Positions 26,301-39,143 of a stretch of 64,000 nucleotides of DNA are shown piece after piece. Position 1 is the stretch's first letter, and the number at the start of each line of letters is the position of its first letter. Made by a program: the position numbers and the translations under genes. Under the pieces are notes generated by a model. That model made no database searches and was not told the origin of the DNA. It was given only the letters and a program-made list of their open reading frames with translations. Source of the stretch: Ahaetulla prasina (lineage: Eukaryota > Chordata > Lepidosauria > Squamata > Colubridae); NCBI RefSeq assembly GCF_028640845.1, contig NC_080546.1, positions 32,261,020 through 32,325,019 on the forward strand, read 5' to 3'.

Positions 26301-29150
26301 CATCTTCTATACTTTCCTATTCACTTCAGTCCCCATTTTAAAACAGAATTCCCTATTAATATATGAAATGTGGTATTCTGCTTTATAACAGAGCAGGCCA
26401 TCTTACAAGATGGAGAACAAAACCCAAAGCCTGGGGATGATATAAGGTTCATAACCAATAATTTTTTAGGCACGTTTGAGCTAAAAACTGAACTACTACT
26501 TGAGCATCACTTTAATGTTAAGTGGAGATCAATATCATACTTTGCACTATATGCACTATTCTTTTATATGAATCCAGTATTGTCACTGGCAGCATATTAG
26601 CAGTTCTTGTATTCCCACATAGCTGTTCCCCCCCACAAATGATTTTAATATAATTGTAGTGCATAAACAGGAAAAAAATGCAATGTTACAGATAGAATGT
26701 GGCATTTAATTTAATTTAAATAACAATTAAATAAATATGTGTTTATTTATAATAATTTGTGTGTCTCCTCAGATGATGATATAGCTAATTCATTTAGCGC
26801 TGTTCACTAGAATTCAGACTACCTTTATGATGGTGTTTAAGCTACTAAGCCAAACTAATTACTCGAATTTAACCCATTTCATTTATTACAGTCTGGGTAA
26901 TACCTGTTTGAAAACCATTATATTTAAAATACTGTGAACTTTCAAATTCCAATTAAATTGTCTTTCACATTTCCAGCACTTATACACAACTAAAATTAGT
27001 AGCAGAAAGTGCCCAAAGAAACAATAGGGCTATTTAGAATATTTTCCAGCCCAGGACAAAGGTACCATATGTACTAGCCACAGTTTAGTTTTTAAAATTA
27101 GGTCACTGGCCAAAATGTTGAATTAGTTGCAGTTTATGAAAATTATGAATCTTTTAGAATTATTCAAAGCAAAAAATTTAAAAGCTATTTTCAAGTAACC
27201 CTGTCTGTCTGTCTGTTTCTCTCTCTCTCTCTCTCTTTCTCTGTAATTTAAGATAATCCATATGGAATTTGTGCATGAAATTATCTCAATTTTTTGTTCA
27301 ATTAATATATCAACCCCTCATGGATATGATTCTGCCAGATTGCTATAAGCCCTGTTGGAAAAAAAGAAATAAAATTTGTATCAATATGGCTTTCCCACAT
27401 GCTTGTTAATTTCTTGGAGTTTGCAAGTTCTTGGCTAATACAAAAGCTATTTCAAAACAATCTGAGTGGCTAACCATGTTTAAGGGAAGCTTGAAAAAAC
27501 TGTAATCTAACCAAATAATTATTAATATTCTCCACAGAAGAGTGTTAATTCTAACATGGTTTAATGCTTTACCCTCTATGTTCTTGGAAGGAAAATGCTT
27601 CTAAGAAATAATAAAGAAATGCTTTAGGGAAGTACTCATAAATCTGAGTTTATTTGTTCTTATTAATTGGGAAGAATGATCAATTGGGAACAACGAATAC
27701 TTCTGCAAACCTCTTTTGCTAGAGGTGTTTGAATGTAGACCTAATTTCTGATTTTCATACATTTCTTCTTTAGCTTAGGAAGATGGGGTGCACATTATAT
27801 TAATTATAAGGAGTCTAGTTTCCCTCCCCTCAAGTTAGAAAAAACTACCGTATTTTTCGGAGTATAAGACACATCTTTTTCCGTCCAAAGAGAGGGTGAA
27901 AATCTGGGTACATCATATACACCGAATGTAGCCCCACCCACCCCCACCCTTCGGAGGTTGCCAGCCTCCATGTGTCGCATTTTCCGGCACTTCCACTCGG
28001 ATTTTGTTAACGAGCAGCACAGATCTTTTTATCCATTTAAAACAAATCCTATCACTCCACGTGCATTTAACTGTAATGGATGGGGTGGGGGATGATTTTT
28101 ATGGGGGGCAGAAGAGGGACTTAGCACCAAAGGCTCCACTCTTGAGACATCCCCATCTTCCTACCTGTAGCAGTAGGAGTTGAAAGCCTGGCTTTCTTGC
28201 AGCAAGGCCAGATAGAGATGCAGCACCTCAATCCTCCTGGACGCTGCCATCTCATAAACACAGTGCTGGGCTTCCCGGCAAGCCCCCTGCGCCTTTGCTG
28301 CCTTGGTTGGAGCCTGATTCCAGAAGCGGCCTGGGAAAGTGCAGATGTCGGAACTCAGTTGGCGAAATGGGTGCTGCGCAGGGGGCATAAGGCAAGGCGC
28401 TGCTACCCACAAACACTGTTGCTTCAATCTCCGCTGCCTGGAACTGCCCAAAAACGTGATGCTCTTTTTTTGCCTCCGCACACCCCGTTTTTGGAATTGG
28501 GGAGGCAGCGGAGATCTCCAAGCAGTGGAGAATCGCGGCAACAGTGTTTTCAGGTGGCAGCACCTTGCCTTACATCTCCTGTGCAGCGCCTGAAAACGCG
28601 ATGCTCTTTTTCTTCCCTGATTTCAAAAACGGGTTGTGCGGAGGCAAAAAAAAGAGCATCACATTTTCGTGGTGCATGGTGATTTTTACTAATGTCCTTG
28701 TATAGAACAGCATTTGTTTGTATTTATATCCCTGATGCTACTATCCCTGAAACTATTAGCTTGCAGTGATTTGTAATATTAATAAAACTATTAACTTCAA
28801 TGTTAATTTTTTAAATTCTAAGATAACCAAATTTAAATCACTGTCATTTAAAGTCTGTTCAAGAGCATTTTAAGCATGGATGTTTTCAGCATAAGCACTG
28901 CATCCTTAAAGTGAATTTCTTCTAAAAAGGGGTAAAGCTGCAGCTGGTAAAATGTGTTTCTGCCTGTTGTTTCAGCCTGGGAGATCAGAGAGAGATCTGG
29001 ATGCAGTGGTGTTCTCAAACCTCATATATTTATTCTTGGTAGTATAATATAGATCTATAGCAGTGGTAGTCAGTCTGATGCCTACCGCCCACTAGTGGGC
29101 GTTCCAGCTTTCATGGTGGGCGGTAGGGGTTTTGTCCAATACTGAAGCAC

Positions 29151-29232
<82 letters not shown>

Positions 29233-32200
29233 TTGTATACCGCCCATCTCCCGAAAGACTCAGGGCAGTTCACAGCCAAAAAACAACAGAAAACATATAA
29301 TACATATAAACAGCTAAAAGAATAGACAGTTAAATTCAATTGATGCCCTAAAACTTTTAAATACAAATTTAAAACCTCAATTAAACCCCTTTTTTAAAAA
29401 TCCCAATTTAAAAACTACGTTCAAGCTAGTCCTGCTCTTCGAAACAGCAACGTCTTCAGCTCGCGGCGGAAGGACCTGAGATCGGGGAGTTGACGAAGCC
29501 CCAGAGGCAGCTCGTTCCAGAGGGTAGGGGCCCCCACAGAGAAGGCCCTCCCCCTAGAGGTCGCCAGCCGACATTGTTTAGCTGACGGTATCCAGAGGAG
29601 GCCCTCTCTGTGAGAGCGCACTGGTCGGTGAGAGGTTAATGGTGGCAGTAGGCAGTCCCGTAAATATCCCGGCCCTAGGCCATGGAGCATTTTAAAGGTG
29701 ATAACAAGTACCTTGAAGTGAACCCGGAAGACCACCGGGAGCCAGTGCAGACTACGCAGGAGGGGTGTTACACGGGAGCCACAAGGTACTCCTTCTATCA
29801 CCCGCGCAGCCGCATTCTGGACCAGTTGGAGTCTCCGGGTACCCTTCAAGGGGAGCCCCATGTAGAGAGCATTACAGTAGTCCAGGCGAGATGTAACAAG
29901 GGCATGAGCGACCGTGCATAAGGAAGCCCGATCCAGAAAGGGGCGTAACTGGCGTATCAGGCGAACCTGATGAAAAGCTCCCCTGGTGACAGCTATCATA
30001 TGATCTTCTAAAGACAGCCGTGCATCCAGGAGGACGCACAGATTACGAGCCCTTTCCGTGGGGGCCAATAGTTCGTCCCCAATGGTCAGTGATGGAATTA
30101 GCTGACTGTACCGGGCCGCCGGCATCCATTTTTAATTTAATTGACTTTTTAAAAATTTTTTATAGCATTATTTAAAAACATTTTCATTAGGTTTTCATAA
30201 AATACCCCATGACAATTTAAATTTCTGAAAATATACTATTTGTATTGCCTGCGCAAAGTTTAGTTCAAGTTACATAAGTGAAACTAAATGGCCCTATAGC
30301 GCGACGGCAAACGAGCCTCATCCCAGAATAGCTCGCGCATCTCCCCCCACACCACCCAGCTGTAACAGACAAGCAGAGCTGGTAGCCCGCAACCCCCCCA
30401 AACCCAATCCACGATGCGCGAGGGACATGTGCAGACAATGATACACTTTATAAATCACCATTACTGTGGAACTGGTGGGCGGTTAGAAAATTTTACTACT
30501 AACAGAGATACAAAAGTGGGCGGTATAAAAAGGTTGACTACCCCTGTTCTATAGTACAAGTATAGAAACTACTGTAATTCTAGTCTCATTCTCCTAGAAT
30601 TATGAACCCCTCCAACAGGTAAGCAACCCATGGGTCTCATGAGCTCCTCATCCAGGGACATAAGTTAGTTCTGGACAGCAAAAAACCAACAAAGTTTGAA
30701 GATGCAGTAACATTAAAAAGCAACCTGTTCCTTTCTTACACATGTTGCAATAACATACAGTTTTATGCTGTTCCTGTGTCATATTCAAATCAAGTATACA
30801 TTTCAATGCATCCTGACTAACTTGCTGGTGCAGTTCCACTAATCCATTTTTATATAATGGGACAATTGAAGAAGGCCAATGAGAAAATTGTTGTGTTCAT
30901 GTTACCACATGACTATCTCAGGTATCAGCCTGAAGAATGCAGAATATTACTATGTGCAATAATAATTCATCTGTATTTTGTTTGTCTAAATGATAACCAG
31001 ATTTAATTGTCTATTTTCAGTGTTTAAGAACACTTGTTGGACATACAGGTGGGGTCTGGTCTTCACAGATGAGGGACAATATAATCATCAGTGGATCTAC
31101 AGACCGGACCCTGAAAGTGTGGAATGCAGAGACCGGAGAATGTATACATACATTATATGGGCATACCTCAACTGTGCGTTGCATGCATCTCCATGAAAAA
31201 AGGTAAGCATTTATCTTGCATCCTTTGTTTTAAATGTAACAAACATACTTTTGACATTTAAGTATTATATTTTATGTATATAGTTTGTTGAAGTTTTATA
31301 TTTAATATAAAAATATTAGACAACTTGTAAATACAAATAAACTGTTATGCGTTATACATTTTATTCTTTTGTTTATGTTCAAATTCAGAGAAATCAAAAT
31401 TTTCCTGAGAAAAAAAAGGTTTATTTATTTATTTATTTATTTATTTCTTGTTCATACTTTTATACCACCCTATCTCCCTAGGGACTCAGGGCGGTTTACA
31501 GCCATATAAAAAACATATATATATACAAAGTAAAACATTAATTTAAAAAACTTATTACATAAGGCCGAATATTTAAAATAGAGATATAAATAATAAAACC
31601 CCATTAAAACCAGATTTAAAATTTAAACATTTAAAAATTTAAAAATACTAGTCCAGTCCTGCGCAAATAAATAGATGTGTCTTAAGCTCGCGGCGGAAGG
31701 TTCGAAGGTCAGGAAGTTGGCGAAGTCCAAAAAAGAATACAAAAAGATGTGATAGAAAACTGCTTAACTTAATTACTCAATATGAAGGCTCTTCCTGCTG
31801 TTTTTTTCTTTTACTGTAATATTTATTTGTACTAAGTACTTCACACATTTTCTTGCAAAGAAAGTAAACAGTTATAGTTTCTAAGTCAAGATATTAAAAT
31901 ATAAGGCAGATCAGGTGTGACACCTGCAAGTAGGTTAAACCTGATATCATGTTCAATATGATTATTTTGTAATCAGGTGTTCCAAGTAAAATAATGTGAT
32001 ATTAAATAGAAGAAAAATACAGGTAGTTCTCAATTTATAACCATTCATTTAGTGACTGTTCGAAGTTTCTGCAATTCTGAAAAAAGTGACGTGACCATTT
32101 TTCACATTTATGACCTTTTCAGCATCCCCATGATCACGTGATCAAAATTCAGATGCATGAAAACTAGTTCTTATTTATGACAATTGCAATGTCCCAGGGG

Positions 32201-34155
32201 CCTTTTGATCACCTTTTGTGACCTTCTGACAAGCAAAGTCAGTGGAGAAGGCAGATTCACTTAACAACCATGTTAGTAATTTAACAACTGCATAATTCAC
32301 TTAACAACAGTACCAAGAACATTCATAAAATGGGGCAAAACTCAACAGTTGTCTTGCTTTGCAACAGACATTTTGGACTCACTTGTTGTAAATTGTTGTA
32401 AATACCTGTATAAAGATGTTTAGAGGACACATTTTAAGAGTCTTAATCTCAATCTTTATATGTTAATGTGTTGCTAAATTCCATATCTCCTGACGAAGAC
32501 AAATTTATTTCTGAAATCCCAGAACTTACTGGAAATATATTTTCTTTTTCAGCCTAAAAATCTGGTGGTAATATTTCAGTTAAATATTTTTTATCATCCT
32601 ATCTATAAGTTGGGTCAATTTAAATGTCTGCTTAAACATACAACCCTGGATTTAGTCTGGACTAAATACTGCTAAAACAGCCACATTATTTTTATTTTTC
32701 CACTTCCTAGAGTTGTCAGTGGGTCTCGAGATGCCACCCTGAGAGTTTGGGACATAGAAACAGGCCAGTGTTTACATGTTCTGATGGGTCATGTAGCTGC
32801 AGTCCGATGTGTACAATATGATGGCAGGAGGGTTGTTAGTGGAGCTTATGATTTCATGGTCAAGGTTTGGGATCCAGAAACTGAAACCTGTCTACACACC
32901 TTGCAAGGGCATACTAATAGAGTCTATTCATTACAGGTAAGCATTTTGTACTGTGCCTTCAGTATTCAACCAAAGTAATTAATTGGTGCCTAATATTTGC
33001 TAAGCACCCAGTACATTATTGGCAACTAACGAGGTCAAATCATTTGGCCTATGCATTCTATATTTTCCTTTTTCTTCTTTTCCCTATTTGTCTAATCTTT
33101 TATGTTATGACATTAAAAAACAGAGCACAGCCAGAGTGTTCAGAATTCTTGTAAAAGTGCCACAGAGCACTTTTACAAGAATTCAGTTCAGATAATCTGG
33201 AGTGCGCTAGCTGTTCTGACTGCATATCCATTTGAGATGAGTTTCTTAAATTTAGCTCAGAGATAAATTTAAGCATATCTTTTAAAATTGAACAACTTGT
33301 GCAATTATATAATAATCATTGAGAATGAATAGGGATGTTTATTATATATTATTATGGTGTTTTCTTGTATTACAGAAAGATCTGTAAAGATTTTTTTCTA
33401 ATAAGTTACTAATTAATTGGGTAAAATATTTTAGATGGACTTTGTAAGTTTTAAATATACTTAAATTGAAAAAAATAATTCTAATTGAATGTGTCTGTTA
33501 ATGACAATAAATGTCTATTTATATTTAAAGCATTTCTTAGAGTGTCAGAGATACTTTTGTTATTCCAAGAAATAAGTTAATAAGAACCATGAAATAGTGG
33601 TACTTGTGTTTAAAGAAAGTGTTTTGCAAACAGTTATAACAGTTTTATTTTAATTGTCTTCTTTTTCATGCACATACTTAAACATATAACTACTTCTAAA
33701 ATAGAAAGTGTACATATAGTTGTATTGATTAATTTGCTTCATTGAATCAAATTGAAATGTTTTAAACATTAAGATGAATTTTTAAACCAGTTTAATAGAG
33801 ATTATTGCATTTTTCATTTATTGGATCCACTTCTACTATACTTGCTACAAATAAAAGAAAAACATGAAATTATTTTAACAAGGGTTATTTTTTTTATTTT
33901 TCAGTTGCATTGTGGAGATTAGAGAATCTGATCTATAGCACTTGAAGTTACATTCTTTTTTTGACAATTAGATATTTATCATGGCATGTTGTCCATAACC
34001 ACTGATTGAGGTTCATTGAAAGCCAGTTTAATAACAGAACATCATTATAGAGAATTTTCTAATATTATGTAGACTAACAAACTTATTATCGTGTAAGTGA
34101 ACTACAAATCACTTTATCAGAATAACTTCCTAGATAAGAATATGTCTATATACCC

Positions 34156-34194
<39 letters not shown>

Positions 34195-37100
34195 CATGTA
34201 TGTATATGTGTACACACACACACACACACACATATACGTACAAAGTGAGATTTAATGGTAGTGAAATGTAGAAGATGTCAGTGACCATAATATTGGCAAT
34301 AGAAATATCACAAAACAGTTATTAGATATGACACTGGCATTATTATGCTGAGCTAATTAACATGTACAAATCTTTACTATCTAATTTATAAGAAAACTGA
34401 ATCCCTTAGTGGAGCATAGCTCAGGTATTTGGGAGTAAAATCTTGTTTGCTTGCTTAAGGCTACCCACATCAATATCAGGTTTGGGTTGTACTAGGGAGA
34501 AGAAGACTTACTATGCCTCTTTTTTTGGTACTGACATTTCAGTGCTAGATTTGAATCTAGTTGTTCTTTTGCATAGAGATGGATCAATTTATACAATGCA
34601 AAGTATAATAAGAGGTTGCTTACAAAGAATGGCATGTGTATCATTAGTAAATGAAGAGGTGTGCAGCTGCTGGCACAAGTAACTATTAGATTCTGTAACA
34701 ATTACTAGATTCTGTCCGATAGAGATCAGATATAAAGTCCACTACGTGATGACAGTGTATCTTGCAGGGTTTGAAACAACATTTAATCTTAGTATGTCTG
34801 AAAGGTGGCAAGCTACCTGGCATTCTGTCATACACATTCACACAGATATGAACATTAATTGAGTCATATATGTCAAGGTTAGGCACTCATGGTCTACATG
34901 CAATGCACAGTTTCCATTTTCCAACTTCCAGTTCATCATAATATTAAAATAGTTAATTTTTGGTGTGTTGTCTCGCCCTTCTCCTTTTGCAGTGGAGACT
35001 AAAAATAAGGGGTTATATTTCTTCTCATTAACTTTTAAATACTTTTTCAAAAGTTACCCAGAGTTGATAACCTGTAAAGAGAAAAGGAATAAACTGTCTT
35101 GTGCAATAGTGAAACATTTGAAATTTTTAAAAACAAGCTTTATAAATGTGTAAGATACTTTGATTGTAGAATAATAAATGTGTAAATCCAGCTTTTGGGA
35201 AGGACAAAAATCTTTTAAATTTGGTTTTACAGTATCTATTTAAATCTATTTATTTGCAAATGTACTTTTTAATGGTAAAGGAACGATCTTCAAATTATTA
35301 AACAATCTTCAAATTATTAGACATTCTTGAAAGGCTACAATTTCTTCATAGCTATATGTCATAATTAAATTTTACATTTTATATTTTGATTGTTTGAGTG
35401 GGTTGGATCCAGACTGTCAGATTTAAACTAAATCCATGCAAACTACTGGGATAGGCTAGTCATGACTACATTTTTTGATGATTTTAGTCAAACTACTAAA
35501 AAGTCTAACAACATCTGTATCTAAGGATGTTTAACAAGTACGCCTTGTTAAAATTTCTCTATTGCAATTCTTTAAGGATATGGAAGGTTGACACTTTGAC
35601 ATAAATATGACTTACTGTCCATGAAGAATATAGAATATTTGTTATAACTGTAAAACATGTATCCAGAATGGCTTAAAAACATTTATGTTCAAATTTTAAC
35701 CATATAATGGAGAATTTAAATTGTGTTGACCTTTATTTTAGCTAATCATTCTCAGTTTTGTTAACTATAGTTGAGAATATAGTCTGTGTTTTATAATTAG
35801 TAACCCATATCTGCTAGCTTTTTTTAAAAAAAGAACAAGTGCTTCTAATTTGAATGGTTTTAAAATCAAAATATATCAGGAATAAAAGAAAATATGCATT
35901 AATGTGCCCTATATTGTAGTATGCCTTTCAGATATAGAATTACAGGTGAGCAGAAATGATTTTCAGTCTGTTAATAGATATCAGAAAATGAATCTTTCAT
36001 CCTGTCTAAATCATATTAAACTTTAAATATATGGGAATAACTTTCACTGTGATAACATTGTTCCAGGTTGCACTTCCTCCTACAAATAATGCCGGCACAT
36101 ATGCTCCGAATCATTTTTAAAATGCAAAGTTACTCCATATCCAAAACTGACTTCTTGTTCCAAATGAGTAGGAAGTAGCTTCCTGAGGCAAAGTGTTTAT
36201 TCTTAACAAAAACTGGATAATTTTGATAAATTTGTCATATCATACGTTCCCTTAATATATATTGAACTTAGTAATATCAAACTATTCACAGATTTGTATC
36301 AACTTACATTCTGAAGAGATAAAACTGTGAATACAATTAGGCAACTAAGAATAATCACAATTCAATATAAATATGTTGATATATGTAAACTTCTTTTCTC
36401 ATAGTTTGATGGTATCCATGTGGTGAGTGGATCTCTTGACACTTCAATCCGAGTTTGGGATGTGGAAACAGGAAATTGCATTCACACATTAACAGGTCAC
36501 CAGTCATTAACAAGTGGAATGGAACTCAAAGACAACATTCTTGTGTCTGGGAATGCAGATTCTACCGTCAAAATCTGGGATATCAAAACAGGACAGTGTT
36601 TACAGACGTTACAAGGTAAGATTTCACAGCCTTGTGTAACTAAGTCATAAAAGTGTTTCAGTACTAATCTATATACATGTATGCATGTCTATATATTATT
36701 GCATATTTGTGAACTATATATACTTTTAAAAAGATTTCCTTGCACTCTTTTTGGTAACAATATTTGATCATGCTCCAGATACATTATAAATGGTTTAGAA
36801 ATAAATCTTCAGTTTTCTCCAGGTGGTATTTTAATGCTTCACTCTTAAATTGTCAATGTGGATTTTGAGGTTTGAGATATTTTTCTTCAATTAGTAAAAA
36901 CAACTCAAGGGTTTTGTTGGATGCTTTCAAAGGTCTTATAAGGGTATATGTTTCATGGAAGGAAAAATATTATTTGGATTTGGAAACCAAGTTAAAGAAA
37001 TTGTAAATAGAAATTGTCAGCTGTTGACTGTTGGAGGCGAGTTATTGGCCCCAAAGGATAGGGTGCGCAACTTAGGTGTCCTCCTGGATGAACGGCTGTC

Positions 37101-39086
37101 GTTTGAAGATCATTTGACGGCCGTCTCCAGGGGGGCCTTCCACCAGGTTCGCCTGGTTCGGCAGTTGCGCCCCTTCCTTGATCGGGATGCCTTGTGCACG
37201 GTCACTCATGCGCCTGCTACCTCTCGCTGGATTATTGTAATGCTCTCTACATGGGGCTCCCTTGAAGTGCACTCGAGGCTTCAGTTAGTCCAGAATGCAG
37301 CTGCGCTGGTGATAGAGGAGCTCGCGTAGCTCCCATATAACACCGCCTCCTGCACAGACTGCACTGGCTACCTGTGGCCTTCGAGTGCACTTTAAGGTTT
37401 TGGTTACTACCTTTAAAGCGCCCATGGCTTAGGGCCTGGGTACTTACGGGACCGCCTGCTGTTACCATATGCCTCCCACCGACCCGCACGCCTCACAGAG
37501 AGGGACTTCTCAGGTGCCGTCCGCCAAGCAATGTTGGCTGGCGGCCCCAGGAAGGTCCTTCTGTGGGGCTCCACACTCTGGAACGAACTTCCCCGGTTTA
37601 CGCCAAATACCTGACCTTCGGACATTCCGTCGCGAACTGAAGACATATCTTTTATTCGGGCTGGCTTAAATTGAATTTTATTAAATTTTAATTTCTTATT
37701 AACTAATTTTAAATGGGGTTTTTAGTTCATTGTATACTTTTCAGGCCAATTTTTAAAATAAGTTTTTTAATTGCATTTTAAATTGTATATTGTACTATCT
37801 GTTTTATTTTGCCTGTACACCGCCCTGAGTCCTTCGGGAGAAGGGCGGTATAAAAATCAAATAAATAAATAAAATAAAATAAATATTCATGTAAGAATTC
37901 CTACCACAGAATTATATAGTAGTTTTAGGTCTGCCAACCTGATGTTTAGCTATTTGTATGCCTCTGAAATTGAATATTCATTGAAGAGTTTTAACTAGAT
38001 TTTGGCAACAGGAAAAAACTGAAAAATCTGGCTTCTCAACTAAAACAACTGAACTATACTATATCTATACTGAAGCATTCTATGAGAAAAATAATCTGAG
38101 ACAACGTATTTCAGTTTTTTGAATTTTTATACTCTTCCTCATAAATAAAACCTTCAACTACCTTATAGGAACTGATTTTTTAAATAATAGATTAAAATTT
38201 CCACAAAAGGTATCTTTGTTGGATTAGCACACTTGTAATGTGGCAGCAACAATTAAAAACAATTAATTGTATTCAGTCTGGTGTGAGTTTCTTATAGAAT
38301 AAGACCAAAACAAAACCTGTACAGTATTTTTTTCAAATAATTTTATTAAAGCTCTTAATAAAACAATTAAACATAATAGAAGCTGGGGGGTGGAGAGAGA
38401 ATTGCAAGAAAAATAAATGTATAAAGAAAAACTTTCCGTCCCCTAAGGAAAAAACTCCTGTTTGTGGCAATTGTTTAATCTCCTTACCTTCTCTTAGCTA
38501 ACAGAAATATAAAACCATTCATCCAATTACCGTATATACTCGAGTATAAGCCGAGTTTTTCAGCACGTTTTTTGTGCTGAAAAGCGCCCCCTCGGCTTAT
38601 ACTCGAGTCTACGTCTTGATGTACTTCGGGAACGCCGCACAGGAGACGCCAAAGAGGCGGGATTTGCCCAAGGCTGAGCAGTTCGCCGCGCGGACCCGAG
38701 CCAAGCCGGTCCCAGTCCAGCCCCTTCCTCTTGCAGCGAGTCCTTTCTACCGCAGGCAGCTAGCTCTCGTTAGTGCGCAAGACGCTGCATTTATTCCTAT
38801 GTGGACACACACGCGCACACCCCCTCACGCACAATTACCCACGCCTCCTTTTCGCAGAACCAAAAATAGCCTCGCGTGCTTATTGCGCCCCCAGCCACCC
38901 ACTCCCTACTCCATTCTCTTTCTCTTCCGAGCCTGCCAAGAGCATCTTGCGAGCGGGCAGGAAAGGCCTTTTTGTGTGTGTGCGTGTGTGTGCGCGCCTG
39001 TGTGCCCTAGTCCCCTTCCTTCTCTTCGGCGGCGCTGGAAGAGAGAGAGAGAGAGAAAGGAGGGGCCGTTCCTCCCCTTCTTTCAT

Positions 39087-39143
<57 letters not shown>

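Larger units (their letters stand above)
29061..30546. mobile_element. hAT-type element, interrupted by a LINE
   Basis: Left end CAGTGGTAGTCAGTCTGATG and right end AAAAGGTTGACTACCCCTG are inverted repeats. Flanks ATCTATAG and TTCTATAG give a 7-of-8 target duplication. Conserved interior features include CGCCCACTAGTGGGCG near the left end. The LINE at 29152-30133 lies inside, so the hAT is the older of the two. Confidence 0.85.
26186..31020 (+). other. FBXW7 intron 7
   Basis: 4.8 kb. 26186-27840 shows nothing beyond a short (CT)n at 27203-27241. Then come a GC-rich TIR element (27848) and a hAT element with a LINE inside it (29061-30546). The last 470 nt before exon 8 show nothing. Confidence 0.8.
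31203..32710 (+). other. FBXW7 intron 8
   Basis: 1.5 kb, holding a LINE tail (31419-31728) and a family M MITE (32018-32410). The rest shows nothing. Confidence 0.8.
32937..36404 (+). other. FBXW7 intron 9
   Basis: 3.5 kb, almost free of recognised interspersed repeats. It holds a perfect short hairpin (33143-33184) and a facing GT/CA microsatellite pair (34159-34232). Confidence 0.8.

Noticed and set aside
29082..29366. ORFs of poly-Asn and poly-Tyr
   Set aside because: They are readings of the ATT microsatellite.
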